Assembly: GCA_037013495.1 (NCBI GenBank)
Contig: CM072801.1
Location: 19,031,001 to 19,095,000 of the forward strand
Reading direction: 5' to 3'
From: Hippophae tibetana
Taxonomy: Eukaryota > Streptophyta > Magnoliopsida > Rosales > Elaeagnaceae
Length of the DNA: 64,000 nucleotides
Each line of letters begins with the position of its first letter. The stretch's first letter is position 1. Both the position numbers and the translations under genes were made by a program. Under the pieces are notes generated by a model. It was not told where the DNA came from and ran no database searches. It saw only the letters and a list, made by a program, of their open reading frames with translations. This document shows positions 24,701 through 36,499 of the stretch, piece by piece.

Positions 24701-27700
24701 AAAATTAAGAGAGGATGGGTTAAGAAATCTGAGTTGCATTGCTTTGTGGCCCACATAGCGTTTAAAGATAAATCAAATACCGCCTGGTATTTTGAAAGTG
24801 GATACTCTGCACACATGACTGGGAATCGTTCTTTGTTTAAAACCTTGGAGGAATACAATGAAGGGACAGTTACCTTTGGTAATGGTAAAACATCTAAAAT
24901 TGTTGGAAAAGACTATTCAAATAGAAGATATTCCTAAACTTGATGAAGTTTTATTTGTAGAAGGACTCAAGGCAAATCTGATTAGCATAAGTCAAATATA
25001 TGACAATGATTTTAATGTGTAATTTACAAACAATCAATGTATTGTAACAGATCAAAAGAGTGAATGTATGATTAAGGGAATCAGATCACATGACAATTGT
25101 TATTGTATTGATACATCACCCACAATAACATGTAACCTAGCTAGCAATGACTCGACTACCTTGTGGCACGAAAAACTAGGTCATATGAATTTTAAAGTTC
25201 TGGTCAGATTAAGTAAAACTGAGACTGTGTGTAGTTTACCTGTTCTCCCAAAAATTGAAAGACTTGTATATGGACCATGTCAATTGGGTAAACAAACTAG
25301 GATCACTTATAAGAAGAGCAAGAGTATCAATACAAACAGAGTATTGGAATTGATACATATTGACCTCATGAGTCCTATGAGAACAGAAAATATTGGAGGT
25401 AAGAAATATATCATAGTTATAATAGATAACTTTTCTCGCTACACTTGGGTAGACTTTCTTAAAGATAAGTCAGATGCTTTTGAGTTCTTTATCTCATATT
25501 GTACATGAGTGCAGGTTGAAGTAGGTGACAAAATAATAACCATCAAGAAACTGAGAACAGACCATGGAAAAGAATTTGAAAATACCAAGTATGCTGACTT
25601 CTACAAAAAACATGGTATCTTTCATGAATTCTCTGCTCTCATCACACCTCAACAAAATGTAGTAGTTGAAAGGAAAAATAGGATACTTCAAGAGATGACA
25701 AGAGTAATGTTGCATGCCAAGGGAGTCTCCAAAAGGTTTTGGGCTGAAGTTATAAACACCGCATATCACATTATAAATCGTGTATATTTTCGCCCAAATA
25801 CAAACCAAACTCCATATGAGATATGGAGAGGTAAAAAACTCAATCTAAAATTCATGCATGTTTTTAGAAGTAATTGCTACATACTTAAGAATCAAGAATA
25901 GTTGGGCAAATTTGATTCAAGAAATGATGAAGGTATATTTCTTGATTATTCCATAAAGAGTAGAGCCTACAGAGTCTTCAACTGTAGAACTAATGTTGTT
26001 ATGGAATCCATAAATGTCGTTATAGATGATGCAGGTAAGCAGATTACAAGTGAAAAAATTGGTAATGAAGAAAATTTCACAACATCTCAATTAACAATGA
26101 CCAGTGACATAATTGGAACAAAAGAAGAGGAGTTAGAGGAAAAAGAAGAAAAAAAGGAAGAAATGTCGACCTCATCAATGATAAATCCAACCTGAACTTC
26201 AAAGAATTATTCTATTAAGAATATAATTGGAGATCCTAATGCAAGCATGGTAATAAGAAGAAGACAAATAAGTGAGGTAACCCATTTATGTTATATTTCT
26301 CAATTTGAACCAAAAAATGTAAATGAAATTTGGGATGAATTTTGGATAAATGTCATGCAAATTGAAGGCTATACGCAAATTGAAGGAGTTGACTTTGATG
26401 AAACATTTACACTTGTAGCTAGACTAGAGTCAATTAGGATTTTACTTACCATTGCTTGTCACATGAAATTCAAATTATATCAAATGGATATTAAGTCTAC
26501 CTTTTTGAATGGATTTATGAATGAGGAGGCATATGTGGAACAACCAAAAGAATTTGTTAATCCAAAATTTCCAAATAATGTTTACAAACTTAACAAAGCC
26601 CTTTATGGTTTGAAACAAACTCCTCAAACATGGTATGAGAGACTTACCAACTATCTCTTGAATAAGGGATTTATTCGAGGGGGAGTTGATAAGACTATTC
26701 ATTAAAAGGAGTAGTGATGAAATTTTTATTGCTCAAATTTATGTGGATGACATAGTTTTTGGATCCACATCTAGTACACTATTGGATGATTTTGTGCATG
26801 TTATGACAAATGAATTTGAAATGACTTTCTTTCTTGGTTTGCAAATCAAACAATCTCATGATAATATATTTATTTCTCAAACCAAGTATGCATGTAACCT
26901 TGTTAAAAGGTTTGGTCTTGAAACTAGCAAGCCATTAAGAAGTTGATAAGACTATTCATTAAAAGGAGTAGTGATGAAATTTTTATTGCTCAAATTTATG
27001 TGGATGACATAGTTTTTGGATCCACATCTAGTACACTATTGGATGATTTTGTGCATGTTATGACAAAAGAATTTGAAATGACTTTCTTTCTTGGTTTGCA
27101 AATCAAACAATCTCATGATAATATATTTATTTCTCAAACCAAGTATGCATGTAACCTTGTTAAAAGGTTTGGTCTTGAAACTAGCAAGCCATTAAGGACT
27201 CATTTAGGTACCAGCACAAAAATTACAAAGGACACTCAAGGTGAAAGTGTTGATCAAACCCTTTTATAGGAGTATGATAAGCAGTTTGCTTTACTTCACT
27301 GCAAGTAGGCCTGACATATGTTTTAGTGTTGGTGTGTGTGCTCATTATCAAGCTAACCCTAAGGAATCACACTTAGAGAATGTAAAGAGGATCATCAGGT
27401 ATATCTCAAGAACAAGTGATTATGGTCTATATTTTACTACTGACACTACTTGTGAAATAAGTGGTTATACATATACCGACTGGACAGGCAACCAGGATGA
27501 TAGAAAGAGCACATCAGGTGGTTGCTTCTACATTGGGAACAACTTAGTATCCTGTCACAGTAAAAAGCAAAACTCTATCTCACTCTCTATAGCTGAGGCA
27601 GAATACATTACTGCAGGAAGCTCTTGCACACAGATGATTTGGATGAAAAACATGATCAAGGACTACGGTCAACCACAAGATATGATGGATGCTCTTATAT

Positions 27701-30700
27701 TGTGATAACTCTAGTGCTATATGTATTTCTAAGAACCGAGTTCAACATTCTAGAACTAAGTACATTGACATTAGACATCACTTTATTCGAAAATTAGTTG
27801 AAGAGAAAGTAGTGACACTTGAGTTTGTACCTACTAAGAGACAACTAACTGATATCTTCACCAAAGATATAGACACTCAGAGATTTGAGTATCTTAAGAG
27901 TGCCTTGGGAATTACTCCCTCAAATTGAATTTGAAATTTTATTATGAAAAATAAACAAAACAAACAAAAAAAGGAGAAAGAGAAGTAGAATTTTTATCTA
28001 ATCAACACGATATTGGACTTATTTAATACTTACACATATATAATCTCATTTTTAGTGACTCGACTCATTTTGATATTTATTGTATAAATTATTCTACAAT
28101 TTTGATTTATGCATACATATTCTTATACATGTGATGATCGATATTGACATGAACTTATTCACACACTCAATAATACATATATATGCTATGCTTGAAGTTT
28201 ATGAATTTTCTTGAAAGACTCTAGGAATTCAACTAATCTTAACTGTAAAATTGTGTTGAGTTCTATTTCTTACTTTCTAAAACTTAACTGTATAGAAGCA
28301 CTTACTATTAAGAGGACTACCTACTGTGATGTGTGAAGCTACCACAGTGAGCGAAAAGGGTTAGATCACAACTAATGTGAAAGTCATCATGCTAGGTTTA
28401 TGGCTAGTGTGGAAAAAAAAGGAAAAAATTGTACAAAAAACAACTGCTTATAAAACTTATACTTGGAATGCACAAAAAGAAAGAACCAATAGAGGTTAAA
28501 AAAAAATTAAGTCCTCTTTTGGTAGATAAATATTTTATTTTGTAAGATTAAAGACACGATTATAATTTTATATGATATGTGATTTTTTTTTTGAATCTTT
28601 CTTGATTAGTCATAAATAAATTAATTGGTATATTTGTAGAGCTTAAATATATACATTGTTTTTAAGTAAATGTCAATATGTCATTATATGTGCGAAGTGT
28701 GCTTCTGTACCTCTTCTACTCTACTTGATTATTTACATAATAAATAATCAAAATTTGAGTTAAAAAATGATGAGCTCTCAATTGATTGTGTTTGTTTGTG
28801 ATTAAATGAGTTTAATACCTTATGTGATTATTTATGAAAATATAAAAAAAAATCAGATTTTTTTTCATTTACATCTTTTTAATTGTTTCTAAGTTAGAGA
28901 GTCATAGAACTTAATGAGAGTTTAAAACACATTGCACTTATAAGTGTCATGTAGTAAGTGAGAGGTTTTGACACACGAAAATGCCAAAGGAGGAGTTTAT
29001 AAGTACTATGAGTGTTGAGTATTTTCGTAGACAATATTTACTTGTAAACTTATTTTTAAGCCTGTTATCAAATTTATCAAGAAAAAGTCTAACAAATGCT
29101 CGAGTTTCAGATAGTCGTATTTCAAGTATATCTTTTATAACTATTACACATAGAATTGCATTCATACATTTAATAATACATGTTCATAAATCTGAAATTA
29201 CTTTTTGTATTAAAATATTATTATCATCTCAGAGAACATGTGATATATATATATATAACTTTGACAAAAGTTAATTAGAATTCCAGAACATGGGCTACAA
29301 TATATATATATATGCAAAATGAAAGGTGAGAAAGAAGGTGTGTTGCAATTGCCGAACTATTGAAGAAATTGATGAGCTATTGTCATTCCTATGATTTATT
29401 CCTTTTGATTTTTTTTTCGACAACAGCTCATCAATTTCTTCAATAGTTTGGCAATTGCAACACACCCTTCTTTCTCACCTTTCATTTTGCAATCATATAT
29501 ATATATATATATATATTAACAAACTCATGTTGCCATGTTCTCTTAATGATGTTTTGATTAAGTTATATTATATATATATAACTTTGATAAGTGCCGAAAA
29601 CTTTAGCAATTGCAACACACCCTTCTTTCTAACCTTTCATTTTGCAATCATATATATATATTAACAAACTCATGTCGTTGCCATGTTCTCTTACTGATGT
29701 TTTGATTAAGTTATATTATATATATATATATAACTTTGATAAGTGCCGAAAACTTTGGCAATTGCAACACACCTTTCTTTCTCACCTTTCATTTTGCAAT
29801 CATATATATATATATATATATATTAACAAACTCATGTCGTTGCCATGTTCTCTTAATGATGTTTTGATTAAGTTATATTAAATATATATAACTTTGATAA
29901 GTGCTGAAAACTTTAGAAAAAGTTATACATAATATATATATATACATGTTCTCTTAGCCAAAGTTATGTAAACTTTTGAAAAAGTTATATAATATATATA
30001 TAGACATGTTCTCTTAGCCAAAGTTATGTTATATATATATATATATATATATTGTAGCCCATGTTCCAGAATTCTAATTAATTTTTATCAAAGTTATATA
30101 TATATATCTATATATATATATATATATATCACATGTTTTCTGAGATGATAATAATATTTGAATACCAAAAATAATTTCAAAATTATAAACATATAATATT
30201 AAATGTATGAATGCAATCATATATGTAGTAGTTATAAAAGATATACCTGAAAATCGACTATCTGAAACTCGAGCATTTGTTAGGCTTTTTCTTAATAGAT
30301 TTGATAACAGGTCTAAAAACAAGTTTAAAGGTAAATATTTTGTTCATGAAAATAACTAACACTTATAGTACTTACACCATAGAATGGAGAAATTTGACGT
30401 CTAAATACTCAAAGATACGCCATGAAAGCTCTGGCCATTCACCACTAATTGAACACATATCACTATTAAATATTAACTATGTACAGCTTGCTCACCAACA
30501 CTTAATTAAAAGACATGGACTCCTATTTTGCCACCATGTTACAATTGGCATATAAACTAACATAGAAAAAGAATTGACAATCGAATGTACAACAAACCAA
30601 CCTTAGCATTTTGCACTTGCCAACAAAACCACAATAACATTGTCGTCCCTAACTTCTCTAGCTTTAGTTAAGATACATATATTCAATTCAACAAAATACC

Positions 30701-31366
30701 TTCTAAAACCCTAATTTGGTTCCTCCATACACAAATATCAAAACTATCCAAATTATGTGTGTGTGTGTATATGTATATAAAAACAGAAATTAACGCAAAA
30801 AATGTCACCTTGAACGAAGCCTTGAGCCTCCTCTCAGGGTGCCGATCAACAGGCAAGTTATCCGTAACAGTCATATGCACAATCGCATCCTCCACACTCC
30901 TAGCCTCAATTATCGAATCATCCCGATTAGTGTTCGTCACAAGCACCATCTTCTCATACTCCTCCTCAGCTGCAGTCCGAGTCTGGCGCTTCTTAGCATC
31001 CTCGACTTTCTTCTTCAGGGCCGCCTCTTCATCCTCGCGCCGCTTCCTTAACTCTGCATCGGTCACCTTCGGGACCGGGATCGATACCCGGATGGCCTTC
31101 TTATCGGGCTTTTTCATGACCTTCTCAAGCTCCTTCTCCTCCTTTTCCGCCAATCGTCGAGCTTCAGCTTTACGAGCAGCGGCTTCAGCACGCTTCTCGG
31201 CTTCCTCTTCCTTCTTCTTGGCGGCTCTGGACTTGGCTCCCTCGGCTTCTCGCCAGTACTGTTCTTCCTTCTCTCGAGCCTCGCACTGTTTCCGCTCCGA
31301 ATCGGCTGCGCTCTTCCGAGCCCTAGCCTCCTCGGCTTTGCTATTCACGCCCATCTTCTTCGGCAT
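21750..31366 (-). CDS. CCDC124/Lso2-type ribosome-associated protein (three exons, 8.6-kb first intron)
   Basis: Exons on the minus strand: 31366-30809, 22207-22088 and 21767-21750. Splice sites are AAG|GTGACA, TTATAG|GCC, CAG|GTACAG and TTTGCAG|GTT, all phase 0, giving 231 residues. The N terminus [18 protein letters not shown] matches the conserved ribosome-binding start of CCDC124. Residues 20-155 are a charged coiled coil rich in Glu, Lys and Ala. The end of exon 1 ([25 protein letters not shown]) continues without gap into exon 2 ([27 protein letters not shown]), the conserved C-terminal block. In yeast and animals this family binds vacant ribosomes and helps translation recover after starvation; the same role here is inferred. 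The last exon adds only VSEKS. The first intron contains a copia remnant and a TA-rich foldback. The first exon alone would look like a single-exon gene, so the two downstream exons are easily missed. Confidence 0.93.
22208..23670. other. 3' part of CCDC124 intron 1, no gene
   Basis: Non-coding AT-rich DNA. Around 23060-23480 the sequence changes character and includes cctagaggaggtgaatagg, a motif I associate with plant repeats; it may be the left flank or LTR remnant of the copia element that follows. Confidence 0.4.
23671..27928 (+). mobile_element. Sirevirus-like Ty1/copia remnant inside CCDC124 intron 1
   Basis: Transcribed opposite to the host gene. Visible parts: Gag C terminus with zinc knuckles ([12 protein letters not shown] near 23833; a complete [14 protein letters not shown] near 24526), protease/pre-integrase (ADSG-like region reading [11 protein letters not shown] at 24795; [11 protein letters not shown] at 25160), integrase ([32 protein letters not shown]), RT ([31 protein letters not shown]) and RNase H ([32 protein letters not shown]). 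At least seven stops or shifts break it. The FGST-type RT motif and long Gag resemble the Sirevirus group. A 257-bp block of RT is duplicated in tandem. Confidence 0.9.
26684..27197 (+). repeat. 257-bp tandem duplication covering the RT active site
   Basis: The block from agttgataagac to gccattaag occurs twice head to tail (26684-26940 and 26941-27197). I see only one internal difference (atgacaaatg versus atgacaaaag). Both copies encode [11 protein letters not shown]. The period is not a multiple of three, so it also shifts the frame. Confidence 0.95.
27929..28985. other. Non-coding 3' flank of the intronic copia
   Basis: No frame continues past the RNase H stop at 27926. Purine-rich stretches occur at 27965-27985 and at 28983-28996 (gccaaaggaggag); the latter looks like a polypurine tract before an LTR start. 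Confidence 0.45.
29312..29492. repeat. Inner inverted repeat
   Basis: gcaaaatgaaaggtgagaaa at 29314 pairs with tttctcacctttcattttgc ending near 29490. The arms are about 74 bases with a 33-base loop, and pairing is almost complete except for single changes. Confidence 0.85.
29490..29990 (+). repeat. Tandem repeat of about 150 bp, nearly three copies
   Basis: Each unit runs from an (AT)n tract through aacaaactcatg, ccatgttctctta, gttttgattaagttatatta and gcaattgcaacacacc. Copies start near 29490, 29648 and 29800; the last one decays into shorter repeats of gttctcttagccaaagttatg. Confidence 0.82.
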
Positions 31367-32275
31367 CCTTGGCTTTGAGAAGTTTCAATCGTGTGTGGTT
31401 AAAGTAGGGATCAATTTGGGCAATTTGCCTTTAAGTCCAAATGAGGGGAATTGAAAAACGAATTTTGTCAGGTGCTCAGACTACCCAGAAATTTCGAGAA
31501 CATATTGCCGCTGGTTATGTTTTCTTTTTTATTTGAATAAAATTATTGTTTAATAGTTAAAAAAAATACTTATTAATTATTTTATTTATAAAAAGTAATC
31601 ATATAAGAATTTTTATTATTATTAATATATATTTTAAATAAAATAATTAATAATTTTGTATAATAAACAATTAAATAAGAAGGATATTTTTGGTTATTTC
31701 TTATAAAATAATTTTAAAATTAATAAATATTTTTTATATTTTTTTAAAACAAAAATAACAAAATAACACCTCCTTAAAAGATTAAATAATAATTTTTATA
31801 TAAATAAAATTATCGAATCAACCATCACTTAAATATATTTCAATTTCCCAATTTTACTCTACGTCGTTTTCGAGGGAAGAGGAATTTACTTTTTTTTTTA
31901 CTTTAAGTTTTCTTTTCTATCAAAAACTTTACTTAGATTTATGGTAAGTGTTTAGAAGTTATGAATTAATTTGAAAAGGACTTCAATAACTTCACAAAAT
32001 TCTTGAAAGGCTTACAATATTTTCAAAAATTACCTTAAAAATGTCATCATAAACTTCAAAACATTTTGGTAATGAGAGCTATGCATAGAACTTCCTCTAT
32101 TCTCAACTCTGCTCTCGGCTTTCTCTAAAACCGTAGAGTTCCCTTCTTCTTCATACAGCTTGCTTCTACATGTATGGTTTTTCTTTAACATTTCTCTCTC
32201 AAAACTCAGTTAATCTTCAAGATTAGCTCTTCCACTCTCACATAACCTTTCTTTTTTATTTTTTATTTATCTATC
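31367..32275. other. Upstream region of the CCDC124 gene and AT-rich spacer
   Basis: Holds the presumed minus-strand promoter just right of 31366, but no strong TATA box is seen. From 31520 it is AT-rich. Pyrimidine-rich sequence at 32090-32260 resembles a plant 5' leader on the plus strand, with no gene after it. ctatc at 32271-32275 is the left target duplication of the TRIM. Confidence 0.5.
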
Positions 32276-32633
32276 TGTTAAATTTAGGCCTAACTCTATC
32301 TTAAAACTCAGGTTATGAGATAGAGGACTAACCTTGTTTATATATACAATTTACGCGTGATCCTCAGTTGATGTGGGATTTTAACACTCCCTTTCACATC
32401 GTCAAGGGTCTGTCCCCTTGAGACACACGGGGATGTTGAGCTTATGTAACCCAAGTGACGGAATGCATCACTCACCAGTAGTAAAACAACTACACCGATC
32501 GGATAACATTGCTTTGATACCATGTTAAATTTGGATCTAACTTCATCTCAAAACCCAGGTTATGAGATAGAGGACTGCCCTTTTTTATATGCGCAGCTTA
32601 GGCGTGATCCCCAATTGATGTGGGACTTTAACA
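32276..32633 (-). mobile_element. Intact TRIM (terminal-repeat retrotransposon in miniature), 358 bp
   Basis: Two 111-bp direct repeats (32276-32386 and 32523-32633), each starting tgttaaattt and ending tttaaca, surround a 136-bp interior. Minus-strand reading gives a primer site tggtatcaaagc directly after one repeat (32511-32522) and a purine tract gaaagggag directly before the other (32387-32395). The perfect 5-bp target duplication ctatc lies at 32271-32275 and 32634-32638. No protein is encoded, which defines TRIMs. Repeats are similar but clearly diverged, so the insertion is not very recent. Confidence 0.95.
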
Positions 32634-32638
32634 CTATC

Positions 32639-35600
32639 TCACTTTCTTAACTGGTTTTCGTTTGGATATCTACAACTACTTGTTTTTCTCTAAAGTTTGT
32701 TTTTGATCTTAAAGCTTTTTGTTGGACTGCATCTTTGTTCTTATAATCAGTTATTAAAATTAGAAGGAAAAAAAGAGGCCTTATAAGTTCTATATGCTTC
32801 TTTTATGTCTGACTTTTATCAACTATTTGAACCTTGAATCAACTTCTTAAGCTTACAATTTCAAATACTTTGCTTGCTATGTATGTTCTCTTTTTCTAGT
32901 TTTTGATCATCTTCGTCTAACAGTGAAGACTTACGAAAACTAATTTTAAATCTTACTCTATCTCTTTTTCTATGCTCTATGAGTAAAGTCTTAATCTTCC
33001 TCAAGTCTTTAAAATTATCCATCAATTTCAAAAAAATATTTTATTGCATGGATATGGTTTCAGATGAAGAAAAAGATGATCTAAATTTGTTCTCCTTTTA
33101 TAATATAGGTTAAAATTATTATTCTAATAGTTTATGATAAAATCTATAAAAATAAAGTGAATTTTAATTTTTATCTTCTTGTTTTTGTAAACTTTATGAT
33201 TTTTTCCATAACGAGGTTAAGTACTTTTGCTCGACATGGTATGCAACTTGTATTCTTTAGTTGATTTATTACTTAAAACATGAACTTCAGTATATAAAAT
33301 TAATTTTATTTGGCCTCCGTATGTATTTGGTATGTTCTCTGTCTTTCTCTGTGAGTCTTCACAAATGAAACTTTGTAAAGATCTCTTACAATTTACTCAA
33401 AATTTTGTCAATTTTAAAGGATTTAAGCTAGTAGAAATATGCTCTTTTAAATTCACACTTGTAAAAAATTCATTTAGTAAAGAAATGGATCTCTAGAAAT
33501 GGGACAGTTATCAAGTACTTGATGAGACTTTTCAGGCTTATTTTTCCTAGCTACCATATCAAGATTTAGAGTTATAGATTTATTCAATCTTTTAAGCAAA
33601 ATATTGAACTGTTTATTCTCATAATAATAAATCTTCTTTATATGTTTATAAGTGTCTATTTATCTTTTAACTAAATGAACTTTATATAATCAAGTTTAGA
33701 TATTTATTTCTTATGTTATTTTATTTCAATAATTGATTGTTAGTCTTTGTAATATACTTTTTAATTAAAGTATTAATGGTTTTAGGAGAAAAAAAAAACT
33801 TTCTGCTTTTTCCTTACCGAATAAGATGCCTTCACTTTACAATGTTCAAACCATCTAAATTGACTTTCTTCTCAATTTTTTATCGTGTTCTTGTTTGATT
33901 TTATTGTTCTTGGTTTATTATTTTCATTCCAAAAGTTTGATTCTTTTCTCTTTTCTTTTTAATCATTTCTAGTTATATTTGTCAAATGTATTAATTTATT
34001 ATTCTTATTCATGTGTTCTCGTGTTGTTGGTTGTTATTATGTGTTCTAGTATTGTTTGTATCATTGCTCTCACGAATTTACTCATTTTACTAATTTATTC
34101 TCATTTTCTTTTTGTTTGTTACTTTATTTTCTATGTTTGTCGTAATTTTTTCAATGTAATGGTTTTATTATTATTATTTTGAGTTTTTATCTTCATTTTT
34201 AGATTTTCTATGTCAATCTTATTTATGTTTTTGTTTGTCGTCTACCTATATTTTTGTTGTTTATGTTGTAAGTTATTTAATTTTTGTAATACATTTGTTA
34301 ATTATTCATTTTTACTTGTATTTGTATTTGTTGGGTTTTTTATGTTTGTTTTGATTTTTTTCCTATTAAGTTTTATTTTATCTTTTCTCAATTTTTTCTT
34401 CCTTCTAATATTCTATTTTTTATTTGTGCAATATGTTAGTATATATTTGTGTTTCTTACCTTAAGTGTTAAGATTTAAAAATAATACATTTTGTTTCATT
34501 TTATTGTTGTGATCTTATAGATTAATGTGTGAGCCATATTCACATTATATTTTGATTAGTAGTTTATGAAGCTTGTTAGTTTATTACTTTTCTTAATAAT
34601 ATGTAACCAGTTACATTATCTTTGTTAGTAGGATATAATCATTTATACTTTTTTCTATGTATTTTGAATTTTGTATCCTTGATTTGTATGCATACTATAA
34701 TTGATTGATGTAGAAAGTGTTGGACACAATAGTTAAGGATCTGGTGATTGTAGGATTGTTCCTTGGTTTCCAGGTTATGATCATGTGTATGTATCTCATT
34801 TTTGTTTCCCTGTTATATCATTATTTTGAAAGAGGAAGGGGTACTAATGGTAGGCAAGTGCCTAGTAATTGATAATGTGGGATATCTGAATTATTCTTTA
34901 CTATTATGTATGCTAAAGTTTCAAGAATTAGAGGTCGAGGTTTCACAGTAGAGAGTTAACGAATGAGAGGTCCATAGATTGAGGGATAAGGTCCTTATAA
35001 TGACTGAAGGCTTTATTTATGGGTTCTAGTCTTAGGTATACCAATGAGATGTACCAATAGTAAGTCTCCTTACTTCGAGAGTTTTCAGGGTTATTCATGA
35101 CTAAAAACTCTCGAAGTACTTCTCAAAAGTCTTCGCTAGCAGCTTTTATGTCCCGTTTTTTTCAATTTGTCGATAATAGAACGTGACAATTTTTTTCTAG
35201 GGTTTTGGACTCGTGTTAGCTTAGGATTTAAGGGTTTTAGGATGTACAGTGTAGTTATCATTACTTCGAGATCGTGGGTGGGAAATTTAAAGCAATTATT
35301 TAACCGCCAATGAACACCCATTGGATGGTAGGCTGTGAAAAAAGTCTAGAATGTTTTTTTTAGGTAGTGAGGGGCATAAAACTCTTTTCTCCTCTCATTT
35401 TCTCACATTTTTGAACATTTTGAAATAATATTTTTTTCTATCCAGTGATTTGTGAACAAAACAAAATCAAATGATTATAAATATAGATAGAAAATACAAT
35501 TGAAAAACAAGGAACAAAATCATAAAAGATGATTCAATTAGAAGAGCCTACTATAAAAGAATGAAGGTATTCCTTTGCCTTTATTTTTTTTTCTCTAATT

Positions 35601-35925
35601 TTTCTCTCTTAGTTCTATTTCTATTTTCTTTCCATTTTTCCTTTGAATTTAAAAAAAAGACTAGAGAAAGATCAAGCTATAGTAACTTTGATATATATAA
35701 TCTTGTTGGGAAAGATGTAAATAATAACGAGGATTTGGAACCTCTATTTTATAATCTAAGGGATAACCTTCCTCTCTTCTTTCGAGATAGGTACATCCAT
35801 TTTTCCTTCAATTTGATCCCTTTTTATTGTCTCTTTAAAGATAAAGACATAGAAGATGAACCTGAGGTAGAATCCTGATGGATGAATCGCAAGACTAGCA
35901 TTGCAAATACTGATCTTACGAAAAT
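32639..35925. other. AT-rich intergenic region without a recognised gene
   Basis: Long T-rich stretches give spurious hydrophobic frames at 33979-34464. A 105-codon frame at 35561-35878 has a T-rich start and no family resemblance. I see no element ends here. Confidence 0.5.
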
Positions 35926-35929
35926 ATCC

Positions 35930-36170
35930 TTTATGGTTTTATTATTTGTAAAATTCTCGTAAGTGCACGAATCATTTTATAACAAATGATAAGTATACTC
36001 TCAAGGTTGATCTAAGAAAGAAATATATATGATTTTTAATTTATTATTCAAAATCTTAAAAACAAAATTAAATTATAAACATCTTGTCACGATATTTTGG
36101 TTTGTTTGTTTTCTAATCTAATAACATAAAAATAAACATAAACATAGATATAGATTCAATAAACAATAGG
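35930..36170 (-). repeat. Dispersed AT-rich repeat, copy 2 (fragment)
   Basis: Aligns with 41855-42075, sharing gtgcacgaatcatt, aaatgataagtatactc, aggt(c/t)gatctaag and gattcaataaaca. It stops where the Tat element begins to be recognisable. Confidence 0.8.
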
Positions 36171-36499
36171 AAGCTTACAAAGAGGAAAGAAAATTCGTCA
36201 GTCTAAAAAGGGAGTTAGGATCGGATAGGAATAACAAGGTCACTAAGTAAGTTGCACCAGATAAAGAGAAAAGGAAAACAAGCCCATATAGGCCCAAATT
36301 GAGAAAAAATGATTAATAAGAACAAACGCTTCATGCCAAATCACAAGGTGAGTGGCTAATGGCCCGGGGATAGGGAACCTTGGGGAAGGTCACTGTCTCC
36401 TTTCAGGGGTCCACCCTTGAGAGTAAGTCTATCTCAAGCGGTGTTGAAAATAAAGGATGAGCAAAATGTCAAGCGACCATAAAAAATAAGGGCTTCCTT

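Larger units (their letters stand above)
28990..30382. repeat. Large TA-rich foldback in CCDC124 intron 1
   Basis: Arms of about 330 bases at 28990-29318 and 30046-30382 are inverted copies; both contain gctcgagtttcagatagtcg or its complement, and both reach taagtacta at the outer end. The left arm is preceded by a purine tract, so the arms may be two LTR starts facing opposite ways. The interior holds a second inverted repeat and a tandem array with (TA)n tracts. No protein is encoded. Confidence 0.8.

Noticed and set aside
30759-31454. Long plus-strand open frame opposite CCDC124 exon 1
   Set aside because: It mirrors a Glu/Lys/Ala-rich coding exon; the minus-strand product matches a known family, the plus-strand one is a Ser/Phe-rich shadow.
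33979-34464. Two hydrophobic frames that look like membrane proteins
   Set aside because: They come from T-rich simple sequence, with no signal of a family and no conserved start context.
35561-35878. 105-codon frame beginning with a signal-peptide-like stretch
   Set aside because: The hydrophobic start is encoded by poly-T-rich DNA and the rest matches nothing I know; kept only as part of the intergenic region.
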